From contig NZ_JAKNTO010000001.1 of assembly GCF_022440845.1 (NCBI RefSeq), positions 1,488,001 through 1,552,000 on the forward strand: DNA of 64,000 bases. Direction: 5' to 3'. The notes under the pieces were generated by a model. It was not told where the DNA came from, searched no databases, and saw only the letters and a program-made list of their open reading frames with translations. Shown here piece by piece: positions 1-7,762 of the stretch; position 1 is the stretch's first letter; each line of letters begins with the position of its first letter. The translations under genes and the position numbers were made by a program. This stretch comes from Ruminococcus sp. OA3. GTDB taxonomy: Bacteria > Bacillota > Clostridia > Lachnospirales > Lachnospiraceae.

Positions 1-1765
1 TGGCGTCAAGTGCCTTCAGAAGTTCATCCATGGTGAGCTTTTTCTCGTCATAGATCAGATACTTGACAGCTGCAATGGAGTTGATAATATCAGCCTGCCC
101 TACGGTGATGACACCTCCCCCGCAATTGTATTTTGCGCCGCCTGCCGAATAATCGATCCCCTGACGTATGCAATCGTGGTATCCCAGTGACAGCGCGGGA
201 ACGGTACGATAGTTGATACTCAGGTAATCCAGGAGCTGGTTGCCGGATACGACGACATCTACAAAGTAGCGGATATGAGTCTTGATGGCTTCGTAGAATT
301 CCTCAAAGGTTCTGAAGTCTCTGGGATCGCCGGTCTGAACGGAGCACTGTTTGCCGGTGATACGGGATACACCGTTGTTCAGTGCCATCTCTACGATACC
401 GCCCATGTTGATATCCGCCATATCGGTATATTGTTTCATTCTGCCGGACAGGTTCGTCTCCACGCAGCCGCAGGGATTCCAGTCCCACGCTTCGGACAGC
501 GGCACACCCTTGTTCAGCATCATACGGATTCCGGCATCGTCATGATAGATGGCGGGCATAGACAATCCCTCGCGGATCGCTTCGCATCCTTTTCTCAGTA
601 AAGAATCAGGATTCTTGGCGATGTTGTAGCGAATGGAGAGGTTCGGTTCCTTAAAACGGACATCCTGGGTGGCCTGGATGGCTATGTAGGACAGGTCGTT
701 GGTTGCGTCGTTGCCATACTGATCGATTCCGCCGACACATACCTGTACCGTAATGCAGTAACCAGCTGCGAACTGTGCGGTTACTTCGTCCTGGAAAAGG
801 GAAAGTTCTGCGATCTTGATCCACATACAGTCGAACAGCTCCTGAGCCTCGTCCGGTGTGATCCGGCCTGCATCCAGATCAGCTTTGTAGTAAGGCCACA
901 GATACTGATCAATCCGTCCCAGGTTGTAGGAAGATGCATTCTGTTCCATATAAATAGCATATTCATATGACAGCATCGATTGAAGTGCCTCATACAGAGT
1001 ACGTGCCGGATGCTCCGGTACGCGGCGGTTTACTTCGGCAATTTTCAAAAGTTCGGCCCTTCGCTTTTCATCTTTGCACTCTGCAGCCATCTGCTCCGCC
1101 AGATCTGCGTGGCGGTTTGCCAGCGCGATGATCGCATCAGCGGCAATGATCTCGGATTTATAGAAGAACATTTTTTCCAGATCACCCACGTGAGAATCAT
1201 CCAGCTGTGCCAGGGCTTCCTCGGCTTCCTTTTTGATTCCTCCAACTCCCCTGGACAGGATCATTGGCCAGTCCGGGGTCGTCTCACCGTAGCCGCGAAC
1301 AGCCTTCCGGTCGATATAGATCATGCCGTTATCACGCATGGTACGCATATCTTCCGGGGCGAGCCTTTGCCAGCGGTCTAAAAGACATTTGTTTTTCCAA
1401 TAGTCGGAAACCTCTTCTGTGAAGACTTTTTTGCCTTCTTCGCTTAAAAAGAAGGGGTCAAATTTACGGTTGCTGATGGTATCAAGCTCCCGGTCCAGGA
1501 TGGAACAGGAACTGTCTGCACAGAGGATACCGGCACGCGGTTTGAATGCCGCGCCGCCCACCAGCAGCTCATTGTCCTGAATAAAAATATTTTTCTTCAG
1601 GCACTGATGCCGAAATCCGGTCGCTTTCTGGATGATCCAGGGTTCGCCTTCGCTCTCCTTGAAGCCTTCGGTGAGATATTTGGCGTTGTAAACATCCATG
1701 TCCACGCGTGTGTCAAGATACTGTTTCCTTAAAGCTTCAATTCTGGAAATATAAGCTTTTTCCAT
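1..1765 (-). CDS. Glycyl radical enzyme, pyruvate formate-lyase superfamily (GRE1), 3' part outside window
   Basis: The reading frame opens at ATG 1765 behind AGGAGGT and runs open for 588 codons off the left edge, so the C-terminal glycyl radical motif is not visible. The active-site signature WNPCGCVETN places the thiyl cysteine at residue 434 with Glu436, as in GRE lyases and dehydratases rather than true pyruvate formate-lyase. It is a close paralogue of the GRE at 7763: 52 of the first 60 residues are identical and the catalytic residues fall at the same numbers. The substrate is unknown. It is transcribed away from the MATE gene at 2116 from its own promoter. An activase is needed; the one at 10180 is the only one in the window. 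Confidence 0.93.
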   Translation of the reverse strand, partial: MEKAYISRIEALRKQYLDTRVDMDVYNAKYLTEGFKESEGEPWIIQKATGFRHQCLKKNIFIQDNELLVGGAAFKPRAGILCADSSCSILDRELDTISNRKFDPFFLSEEGKKVFTEEVSDYWKNKCLLDRWQRLAPEDMRTMRDNGMIYIDRKAVRGYGETTPDWPMILSRGVGGIKKEAEEALAQLDDSHVGDLEKMFFYKSEIIAADAIIALANRHADLAEQMAAECKDEKRRAELLKIAEVNRRVPEHPARTLYEALQSMLSYEYAIYMEQNASSYNLGRIDQYLWPYYKADLDAGRITPDEAQELFDCMWIKIAELSLFQDEVTAQFAAGYCITVQVCVGGIDQYGNDATNDLSYIAIQATQDVRFKEPNLSIRYNIAKNPDSLLRKGCEAIREGLSMPAIYHDDAGIRMMLNKGVPLSEAWDWNPCGCVETNLSGRMKQYTDMADINMGGIVEMALNNGVSRITGKQCSVQTGDPRDFRTFEEFYEAIKTHIRYFVDVVVSGNQLLDYLSINYRTVPALSLGYHDCIRQGIDYSAGGAKYNCGGGVITVGQADIINSIAAVKYLIYDEKKLTMDELLKALDA

Positions 1766-1810
1766 GTGCTACCTCCTAAAAAGAGTGAAAAAATTGTGAT
1801 CAGGTATATC

Positions 1811-1825
1811 TTGCACGATATGCAA
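1811..1825. promoter_or_regulatory. Inverted repeat in the GRE1 leader, possible operator
   Basis: TTGCA-cgata-TGCAA is a perfect 5-5-5 inverted repeat lying between the predicted -10 (1852-1857) and the GRE1 start. That position suits a repressor, but the repeat is short and could be chance. Confidence 0.3.
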
Positions 1826-1851
1826 ATATTAGTTGCCTAAAATATAATTTT

Positions 1852-1880
1852 ATTATACAATAATGCTGAGACAAATGCAA
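1852..1880 (-). promoter_or_regulatory. Sigma-A type promoter of GRE1
   Basis: On the minus strand TTGCAT (1880-1875) and TATAAT (1857-1852) are separated by exactly 17 nt. The start codon lies about 87 nt downstream of the -10. The rest of 1766-2115 shows no convincing gene. Confidence 0.6.
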
Positions 1881-2027
1881 TGCCCTTGCCCTTTTAAAAC
1901 AGAGGAATTTAGATAGGATACCGGGATAAAACAGGCAAATAATCCAGTAAATATGCGGTATTTTGTATGGGCGTTGAAAGGCTGCCGGATGCTTGCCGGG
2001 ACGATCACGGCGCTTGCGGGAGTGTGG

Positions 2028-2058
2028 TTGACACAGAGGAAAATAAATAAACTATAGG
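2028..2058 (+). promoter_or_regulatory. Possible promoter of the MATE gene
   Basis: A perfect TTGACA at 2028-2033 is followed after 19 nt by TATAGG at 2053-2058. The long spacer and weak -10 make this tentative. Confidence 0.35.
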
Positions 2059-2115
2059 AAAAATTTCTTGTGAATTGTGCAGCGATTTCGGAGAAAAAAC
2101 GGGAGTATAAAAGAT

Positions 2116-3474
2116 ATGGCGGAAAGAAAAAGCAGTCTGACCGAAGGGTCAGTTGCAAAAGGTTTGTTTTTATTTGCCCTGCCCTTGCTGGGAAGTAGTT
2201 TGATCCAACAGTTGTATAATACTGTGGATCTTATTTTTGTTGGTAATTTTCTGGGCAAATCCGCAGCGGCTGCCATCGGATCCACCACATTGATCGTCAA
2301 CTGCATCATCGGATTTTTCAATGGCATGGGAATGGGCGTGGGAGTCCTGACGGCCCAGTTCTATGGTGCTGGGAAAAAAGGCAGGATCAAAGAGACGGTG
2401 CATACGGCCGCAGGGCTGACCCTGCTACTCTCGTTGATTATTACCGCGGCGGGATGGATTCTTTGTCCTTATTTGCTGACCCTGCTGAAGATTCCTGTGG
2501 ATATCCAGGTGCCTGCGGCTACCTACCTGCGAATCTACCTGCTGAGCATTCTGTCTATTGTAGGCTACAATATGAGCGCCGGCGTTTTAAGGGCTCTGGG
2601 CAATTCCAGGACACCTATGCTCTGCCAGCTGCTGGGGGGAATTATAAATGTAGTGGCAGACGCACTTTTTATCTGCGTATTTGATATGGGGATTGCAGGG
2701 GCAGGCCTGGCAACAATATTTTCCCAGACCCTGGCGGCAGTATTGACTATTCTGTGCGTCTGCAGACTTCCGAAAGAATACCGGCTGGAACTGCGCAAGG
2801 TGACCATCAGGCCGGAAATGTCAAAAGCAATCTTTAAGATCGGCATTCCGGAAGCCGTCCGCTCTATGATGATCACATTTGCGAATCTGATGGTACAGAC
2901 CCAGATCAATATCCTGGGGGTAAACTCCATGGCGGCCTATGCTTCCTATACAAAAGCCGAGGGGTTTCTGTACCTGCCCCAGTGGGCTATCGGACAGGCA
3001 AACACCACGTTTGTGGGACAGAACCTGGGGGCGCGGAATGTGGAGCGGACGAAAAAGGGGACGCGGACAGCCATTATGATGGTGATCGGAATAACGATAA
3101 CGATCAGCGCAATCATTCTGATCTTTCCGGAGCAGGTGTTCCGGTTGTTCTCAAATGATCCGGAGATCATCACACTGAGTGCAAAAATCGGCTGTACGAC
3201 ATTTGGACTGTATTTCCTGTATGGCATCGTGGAAGTAACCGCAGGTGCCATCCGTGGATCCGGGCGCAGTACTCCGCCCATGGTCATTCTGATGATCAAC
3301 ATGTGCGGTGTGAGGCTGATCGTTCTCCACCTTCTGCTGAAATATTTTGATACAATTGACAAGATTATACTCGTTTTCCCGATTACGTGGATCTGTTCCA
3401 GTCTGTCCATGCTGCTCTACTATCGATTTGGAAAATGGAAGACGTCCGCCTTGCTGGACAGTAAAAAGCTGTAG
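2116..3474 (+). CDS. MATE family multidrug/metabolite efflux transporter
   Basis: A 452-residue polytopic membrane protein with about 12 hydrophobic segments and typical MATE elements: an N-terminal helix with LLGSSLIQQLYNTVDLIFVG, a first-half GMGVGVLTAQFYGAGKK segment and its second-half counterpart GQANTTFVGQNLGA. These proteins export cationic drugs or metabolites using Na+ or H+ gradients. The start ATG 2116 follows GGGAG by about 10 nt; an upstream in-frame GTG (2077) lacks a ribosome site. It is divergent from GRE1, so it could export a product or toxic intermediate of the GRE pathway, but this is inferred from position only. Confidence 0.92.
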   Translation: MAERKSSLTEGSVAKGLFLFALPLLGSSLIQQLYNTVDLIFVGNFLGKSAAAAIGSTTLIVNCIIGFFNGMGMGVGVLTAQFYGAGKKGRIKETVHTAAGLTLLLSLIITAAGWILCPYLLTLLKIPVDIQVPAATYLRIYLLSILSIVGYNMSAGVLRALGNSRTPMLCQLLGGIINVVADALFICVFDMGIAGAGLATIFSQTLAAVLTILCVCRLPKEYRLELRKVTIRPEMSKAIFKIGIPEAVRSMMITFANLMVQTQINILGVNSMAAYASYTKAEGFLYLPQWAIGQANTTFVGQNLGARNVERTKKGTRTAIMMVIGITITISAIILIFPEQVFRLFSNDPEIITLSAKIGCTTFGLYFLYGIVEVTAGAIRGSGRSTPPMVILMINMCGVRLIVLHLLLKYFDTIDKIILVFPITWICSSLSMLLYYRFGKWKTSALLDSKKL

Positions 3475-3502
3475 GGAAGAAACCCGGCCGTCAGGGTCCG
3501 GA

Positions 3503-3560
3503 CAGCGGTGTTATTTTTCTGACTTTCTGTCATATGGTATGATCTGCCGGATCATATAAT
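3503..3560 (+). promoter_or_regulatory. Conserved promoter module P1 upstream of hbd
   Basis: A 58-bp block matches 11723-11780 at 45 positions without gaps. It includes CAGCGGT, TTTTCTGACTTTCTG and a TATAAT -10 at 3555-3560. The -35 position (3532, ATATGG) is poor, which suggests an activator-dependent promoter with the conserved pyrimidine-rich block as the activator site. The AraC-type regulator at 10977 is the obvious candidate. Confidence 0.65.
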
Positions 3561-3594
3561 GAATATGAATTCTTATTTGTAACTACTGATTTGA

Positions 3595-3663
3595 TGTAAC
3601 AGCTCAGATGAGGAAAAATTTGTACAAAGCCGGGCAGGAGGATGCTCCGTCTGAACTGTTACA
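3595..3663. repeat. Small palindromic element with 14-bp terminal inverted repeats, copy A
   Basis: Left end TGTAACAGCTCAGA (3595-3608) and right end TCTGAACTGTTACA (3650-3663) are inverted repeats matching at 13 of 14 positions. The same ends bound a larger element at 25255-25409. Copy A lies in the hbd leader, between promoter P1 and the ribosome site, so it would be transcribed and could fold. It may be a non-autonomous mobile element or a structured regulatory element. Confidence 0.5.
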
Positions 3664-3686
3664 ATTTGTAAGCGAGAGGTGCAGGA

Positions 3687-4523
3687 ATGATTGTAGGAGT
3701 AATTGGAACTGGAACGATGGGGCGGGGAATTGTGCTTGCGTTTGCTCAGGCTGAGGGTTACGAAGTTTGCTTGTGCAGCAGAAAAGAGGAAAGTGCAAAA
3801 AGCGGAAAAGAAAAAATTGCGCAGGCATTGGAGAAACGCGTAGGGAAAGGAAAGATCACGAAAGAGAAAGCGGAAGAGATTCTGGGCAAAATTAAAACAG
3901 GAACAAATGAAATATGTACTCAGGCAGATCTTGTCATTGAGAGTGTTCGGGAGGATATGGACACCAAAAAAAATCTGTTCAGTGAATTGGAGAGAATCTG
4001 TCCTGAAAATTGTATATTTGCAACAAATACCTCGGCTTTGTCGATTACGGAGATGGGACAGGGTTTGAGTCGTCCGATTGTGGGCATGCATTTTTTTAAT
4101 CCCGCCGAGGTGATGAAGCTCGTTGAGGTAGTGGAAGGTATGAATACGCCGGAATCTTTAACCGCACAGGTGAAAGAGATTGCCGAGAGCATTGGAAAAG
4201 TACCGGTTCAGGTGGAAGAATCTGCAGGTTTTGTAGTAAACCGTATTTTGATTCCCATGATAAATGAAGGAATTTTGCTCTATGCGGAAGGAGTGTCTTC
4301 CGTGAAAGAGATTGATACGGCCATGAAGGCGGGGGCTAACCTTCCGATGGGGCCATTGGAACTGGGAGACCTGATCGGGCTGGATGTCGTACTGGCGATT
4401 ATGGAAGTTCTATTGAATGAAACAGGTGATCCCAAATACAGACCGCATCCGCTGCTGAAAAAAATGGTGCGCGCAGGTCAGTTGGGAAGAAAAAGCGGCA
4501 GTGGTTTTTACTGTTACGCTTAG
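3687..4523 (+). CDS. hbd: 3-hydroxybutyryl-CoA dehydrogenase
   Basis: A 278-residue protein of normal family length. It has an N-terminal NAD(P) Rossmann motif [12 protein letters not shown], the substrate loop NTSALSI, the catalytic segment [17 protein letters not shown] (His135) and a C-terminal 3HCDH helical domain ending [11 protein letters not shown]. It interconverts (S)-3-hydroxybutyryl-CoA and acetoacetyl-CoA in the cytoplasm. Alone here it would be generic, but its promoter matches that of the 4-hydroxybutyryl-CoA dehydratase at 11820, and a thiolase lies in that second unit. This makes it the oxidation step of the same acetyl-CoA-forming route. The unit ends at a strong terminator. 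Confidence 0.93.
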   Translation: MIVGVIGTGTMGRGIVLAFAQAEGYEVCLCSRKEESAKSGKEKIAQALEKRVGKGKITKEKAEEILGKIKTGTNEICTQADLVIESVREDMDTKKNLFSELERICPENCIFATNTSALSITEMGQGLSRPIVGMHFFNPAEVMKLVEVVEGMNTPESLTAQVKEIAESIGKVPVQVEESAGFVVNRILIPMINEGILLYAEGVSSVKEIDTAMKAGANLPMGPLELGDLIGLDVVLAIMEVLLNETGDPKYRPHPLLKKMVRAGQLGRKSGSGFYCYA

Positions 4524-4613
4524 GCGGAAAATACCAATTGAATGTTGAAGGATAATTATAGAGAAGAAACTCGGTTGAAAAGCTGCGTACCCATAAGGAA
4601 GTAATTCATTACC

Positions 4614-4658
4614 GCAGAACGGCATAGTCGAAAGGCTATGCCGTTCTGCTTTTCCTTT
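4614..4658 (+). terminator. Rho-independent terminator after hbd
   Basis: GCAGAACGGCATAG pairs perfectly with CTATGCCGTTCTGC around an 8-nt loop and is followed by a T-rich tract. Confidence 0.9.
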
Positions 4659-4689
4659 ATTATTCCAACACTTGGACAAGGATTGATGA

Positions 4690-4718
4690 TTGTTTTTATA
4701 TTTTGTAATTATTATACT
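4690..4718 (+). promoter_or_regulatory. Promoter of the membrane cassette
   Basis: TTGTTT (4690-4695), a 17-nt spacer and TATACT (4713-4718) in AT-rich DNA upstream of the gene at 4772. Confidence 0.55.
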
Positions 4719-4771
4719 TGATTTATAAAAGAACAACAACTGTTGATTTAATAATAATGGAGGTGCTTCAA

Positions 4772-5143
4772 ATGAAAAAAAGCAGTTTTGTGGCAATGGT
4801 CTTAGGAACAGTAAGTGCAGTTTTCTTTGCTCTCGGTATGTGCATGGCACTTATTCCGGAGTGGGACGCCTTTAAACCGGGCGTTATTTTCGGTTGTGCT
4901 GGTTTGTTTCTCGGTCTTTTAACCTTAATCGTATGGAGAAGAATGGAACATAAAAAACCTGTCCATTTTTCGGTAAAAACAGTTTTTACGGTTGTTATCG
5001 GCGTTGCCGGAGCTTTCGCACTGGGCGTAGGAATGTGCTTTAGTATGGTCTGGGGAAGAATGGTCATGGGTGTGGCAATCGGTCTTGTCGGAATTGTTAT
5101 TCTGCTTTGTTTAATACCTTTAACAAAGGGCATTAAAGAGTGA
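4772..5143 (+). CDS. Small four-helix membrane protein, unknown function
   Basis: A 123-residue protein starting at ATG 4772 behind GGAGGTG. Four hydrophobic stretches are visible (about residues 5-24, 31-50, 65-86 and 94-115), with basic residues between the second and third (WRRMEHKK). No catalytic motif was recognised. It overlaps the next gene by 4 nt, so the two are translationally coupled, and it opens a three-gene cassette. The DNA is more AT-rich than its surroundings and the cassette has its own promoter and terminator, so it looks independent of the GRE pathway and possibly acquired. Confidence 0.8.
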   Translation: MKKSSFVAMVLGTVSAVFFALGMCMALIPEWDAFKPGVIFGCAGLFLGLLTLIVWRRMEHKKPVHFSVKTVFTVVIGVAGAFALGVGMCFSMVWGRMVMGVAIGLVGIVILLCLIPLTKGIKE

Positions 5144-5817
5144 GACACATTAAGGAGAAAATCTTTGATATACTCAAAAGCACAAAAATTGGTAATAGGC
5201 TGTTAAATGAGCAGCGATACAGAATGGTATCAGGCGCAGCTTTCGGCTTTGTTATCAATCTACTGTATGCACTCTATAATGGTGCGCTTGGTATCGTCTA
5301 TCGGTCGGTATGGTTTATTACCATGTGTGCGTACTATATGATTTTAAGTACAACACGTTTTTCTGCCGTATTATGTGAACGTCAAAATAATAAGGGGGCT
5401 TCTAACGATATGGAATATTTTGTGATGAAGCTGTCCGGCGGTCTGCTGGCCGCATTAAGTCTTGTTTTGACCAGTGTAATATATATCAGTCTGGCAGAAA
5501 ATATTGCAACCAAACATGAAACGATTGTGATGATTATGATTGCAACCTACACTTTTTATAAAATCACAATAGTAAGCGTTCGTGCAGTAAAGCATCATAA
5601 AAATCCGTCGCCGTTATTGACAGTCATTCGCAGTATCGGTTATGCGGATGTGTCAGCGTCTATTTTCACTCTGCAACGGTCTATGTTTATTTCCTTTGGC
5701 GAATTGACCGATAGAAAGGCATTTATAATGGATGTATTAACTGGCGCGGCGGTATGCCTGTTCATATTGGCACTTGGACTTTCCATGATAATCAAAGGAA
5801 AAAAGAAAGGAAAATGA
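5140..5817 (+). CDS. Integral membrane protein, unknown function
   Basis: A 225-residue protein with a GTG start at 5140 inside the stop of the preceding gene (GTGA overlap). After a basic N-terminus of about 30 residues it has roughly six hydrophobic segments and a lysine-rich C-terminal tail (GKKKGK). No catalytic motif was seen. The third cassette gene starts within its stop codon (ATGA), so all three are likely made together and may form one membrane complex. Function not assigned. Confidence 0.8.
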   Translation: MRHIKEKIFDILKSTKIGNRLLNEQRYRMVSGAAFGFVINLLYALYNGALGIVYRSVWFITMCAYYMILSTTRFSAVLCERQNNKGASNDMEYFVMKLSGGLLAALSLVLTSVIYISLAENIATKHETIVMIMIATYTFYKITIVSVRAVKHHKNPSPLLTVIRSIGYADVSASIFTLQRSMFISFGELTDRKAFIMDVLTGAAVCLFILALGLSMIIKGKKKGK

Positions 5818-6029
5818 ATATGTCAAAATCAAAACTTGTAAAAGCAAATGAAAAAATCACAGAAAAAGTTGTTGGTACTTATGAGAAAATTGAAGATACA
5901 GTTGTCAGCAGCTACACAAAGATTGAAGATGCTTTTGTTGACCGCTATCTTACAAAAGACGGGGAAAGTATTGAGGAAGCGAAAGAACGGATAAAACGGA
6001 TAAAACGGGAAACGGGCAACTTAAAATAA
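5814..6029 (+). CDS. Small charged amphipathic protein of the membrane cassette
   Basis: A 71-residue protein beginning MNMSKSKL at ATG 5814 (ATGA overlap with the preceding gene). It is rich in Lys and Glu and contains two near-repeats, VVGTYEKIEDTVV and VSSYTKIEDAFVDRY, then a strongly charged helix. It has no membrane segment and is probably cytoplasmic or peripheral. Coupling suggests it partners the two membrane proteins. The YxKIED repeat is the most distinctive feature. Confidence 0.75.
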   Translation: MNMSKSKLVKANEKITEKVVGTYEKIEDTVVSSYTKIEDAFVDRYLTKDGESIEEAKERIKRIKRETGNLK

Positions 6030-6124
6030 GCCGACCACTTTTTGAAATGACTGACTCTCCGCTTCTGTGGAAGACAGTAATGGAAGAGTAAAAGCTGTAT
6101 TGGATCATAAGTAACTGGCCGGGG

Positions 6125-6176
6125 AGCCGGGACATCACAGTATGGAAATACTGCACGGTTGTTCCGGCTTTTTTTT
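6125..6176 (+). terminator. Terminator of the membrane cassette
   Basis: AGCCGG at 6125 pairs with CCGGCT ending at 6169, with an inner AGTAT/ATACT stem, followed by eight T. Confidence 0.8.
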
Positions 6177-6200
6177 GGTGATTTTTGCACAAAAAAACGC

Positions 6201-6229
6201 TTTACAAACAAATAAACTGGGAATATAAT
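6201..6229 (+). promoter_or_regulatory. Promoter of the opine-dehydrogenase-like gene
   Basis: TTTACA (6201-6206), 17-nt spacer, TATAAT (6224-6229). This is the best consensus promoter in the island and starts the unit that reaches the GRE at 7763 if the hairpin at 7625 is read through. Confidence 0.65.
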
Positions 6230-6248
6230 ACAATTAATGGATGACTGA

Positions 6249-6299
6249 AAGTCAATGAAATTAAGTCAATGTACAAAGATCATTGAAACAAAGTCAAGG
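6249..6299. repeat. Three direct AAGTCAA repeats in the leader
   Basis: AAGTCAATG occurs at 6249 and 6263 and AAGTCAAGG at 6291, all on the plus strand, just downstream of the promoter. Spacings of 14 and 28 nt fit binding sites or leader repeats. Low confidence. Confidence 0.3.
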
Positions 6300-6368
6300 A
6301 ATTCCAAACAGAGCTCTGCAACAGGTCCTAAAGAACTTGTCAATATGTGCCACAGGAGGTATAAAACG

Positions 6369-7592
6369 ATGGATATGAGTTATCTGAAAGACATGCCAAT
6401 TGCCATTCTCGGAGGAGGCGGTGTTGGTAAAACCATGGCGGGCGACTGCGCCCTGGCAGGAAAGAAAGTCCGCATCTGGGATCAGCCGGATTTTGCTAAG
6501 ATTAACTTCCGCAACATTGAAAAGACCGGTATTAAACTGGGCGGTCATCAGTTCAGCTACTATGGATTTGAGAGATACGGTGTCGGACATGTGGAACTGG
6601 CCACTGACGATATGGCAGCAGCTGTAAAAGGAGCAGGTATTATAGTCGTTGCTACGGTAGCAATGGCTCATGAAAATATTTTCCGTGAGTTGATTCCGCT
6701 GCTTGAGGATGGTCAGGTAATACATATCTTACCGGATAACTGCGGCACCTTTATTTTTCGCAAATTAATGCGTGAAATGAATTGTACGAAAAATATTATT
6801 GTGGGTGCATGGTATACCGCTCCTTACGGTGTGCGTATCATAAAACGCGGCGGGGTTTTAACCAATGAATGCAAGGTTGAAGACCGCATCACCACCATCC
6901 GCGGTGCGGCTCTTCCTCACTCGGATACCGATGCATTTATCGAGTCTGCTCAGTATATTCCCGCGATGGATGCGATCCGCACCGGAGATGGATTTGTAAA
7001 AGGCACCACCGTTATAGACGTTAATCTGTCCAACGTCAATCCTGTAATCCATGTTCCGGGAACTGTTCTGGGTGCTGCGGTCATGCAGAACTTTGATACG
7101 GTCCTGGGACAGGATAAGAAGAACTACTCTCTGTATGGATTTGCGCTGTGTCCTGCGATCGCAGAGGTGCAGGCGGTTTTCTGGGAGGAGGAAAAGGCAC
7201 TGGCTAAGGCTATGAATGTAGACATTTGCACAGTGAACTATGAAGACTTCTTTTCACGTACCACCATGTATGGCAAAGAGTATATGGGACCGGATTTTGC
7301 AGTGCCGTTTGAGGAGAAATATGAGAACTTCTATGGAGATGGACCTTTTGACCTGGAGAATCGTTACATCACAGAAGACGTTCCGGTAGGATGCTATCTG
7401 ATTCAGCAGCTGGGCAGGAAGTACAATGTTCCGACGCCGACTGTCGACTGCATGATCTATCTGGCAAATGTGATGATCAAGAGAGATCTGATTGCAGGAA
7501 GCAAATATACTCTGGAGTATCTGGATATCGACCATATGGATGATGAACAGCTTCATCTCTATCTGAATGAAGGGGTTTATACAGCCAAATAA
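6369..7592 (+). CDS. Octopine/nopaline dehydrogenase-like NAD(P)-dependent oxidoreductase
   Basis: A 407-residue protein. ATG 6369 follows AGGAGGT by 8 nt; an upstream in-frame opening has no ribosome site. The N-terminus has a Rossmann loop (PIAILGGGGVGKTMAGDCAL) and the C-terminal half resembles the octopine-dehydrogenase domain, with the NPVIHVPGTVLG segment where that family carries its catalytic His. Family members form or oxidise the C-N bond between an amino acid and a 2-oxo acid through an imine. Lying directly before a GRE, it could reduce or oxidise an imine or amino acid made by the GRE, as P5C reductase acts with the GRE HypD; that role is inference. The domain assignment is fairly sure, the substrate is not known. 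Confidence 0.75.
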   Translation: MDMSYLKDMPIAILGGGGVGKTMAGDCALAGKKVRIWDQPDFAKINFRNIEKTGIKLGGHQFSYYGFERYGVGHVELATDDMAAAVKGAGIIVVATVAMAHENIFRELIPLLEDGQVIHILPDNCGTFIFRKLMREMNCTKNIIVGAWYTAPYGVRIIKRGGVLTNECKVEDRITTIRGAALPHSDTDAFIESAQYIPAMDAIRTGDGFVKGTTVIDVNLSNVNPVIHVPGTVLGAAVMQNFDTVLGQDKKNYSLYGFALCPAIAEVQAVFWEEEKALAKAMNVDICTVNYEDFFSRTTMYGKEYMGPDFAVPFEEKYENFYGDGPFDLENRYITEDVPVGCYLIQQLGRKYNVPTPTVDCMIYLANVMIKRDLIAGSKYTLEYLDIDHMDDEQLHLYLNEGVYTAK

Positions 7593-7691
7593 AGCTTCCA
7601 TTTGAGTTTGAGCGCATGATAAAAAAGGGTATGTTTCTGACAGACGAAACATGCCCTTCTTTGTAAAGAGGCAACTATTCAGTGGAAGCTT
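7592..7691 (+). terminator. Terminator hairpin nested in a second inverted repeat (possible attenuator)
   Basis: GGGTATGTTTC and GAAACATGCCC form a stem at about 7627-7656, followed by TTCTTTG. Outside it AAGCTTCCA (7592-7600) and TGGAAGCTT (7683-7691) form a perfect 9-bp outer pairing. No clear promoter lies between this and the GRE at 7763, so it may tune expression between the two genes. Confidence 0.65.
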
Positions 7692-7762
7692 ATCTTCCTG
7701 CGTGCCAGGCGTCATACAGGAAAAGATTCTGAACAGTGATGCAAAATTTAAGGAGAAAAAGT

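Noticed and set aside
1953-2057. A 34-codon hydrophobic reading frame upstream of the MATE gene
   Set aside because: No ribosome site precedes its ATG and its 3' end overlaps the predicted MATE promoter; not enough to call a gene.
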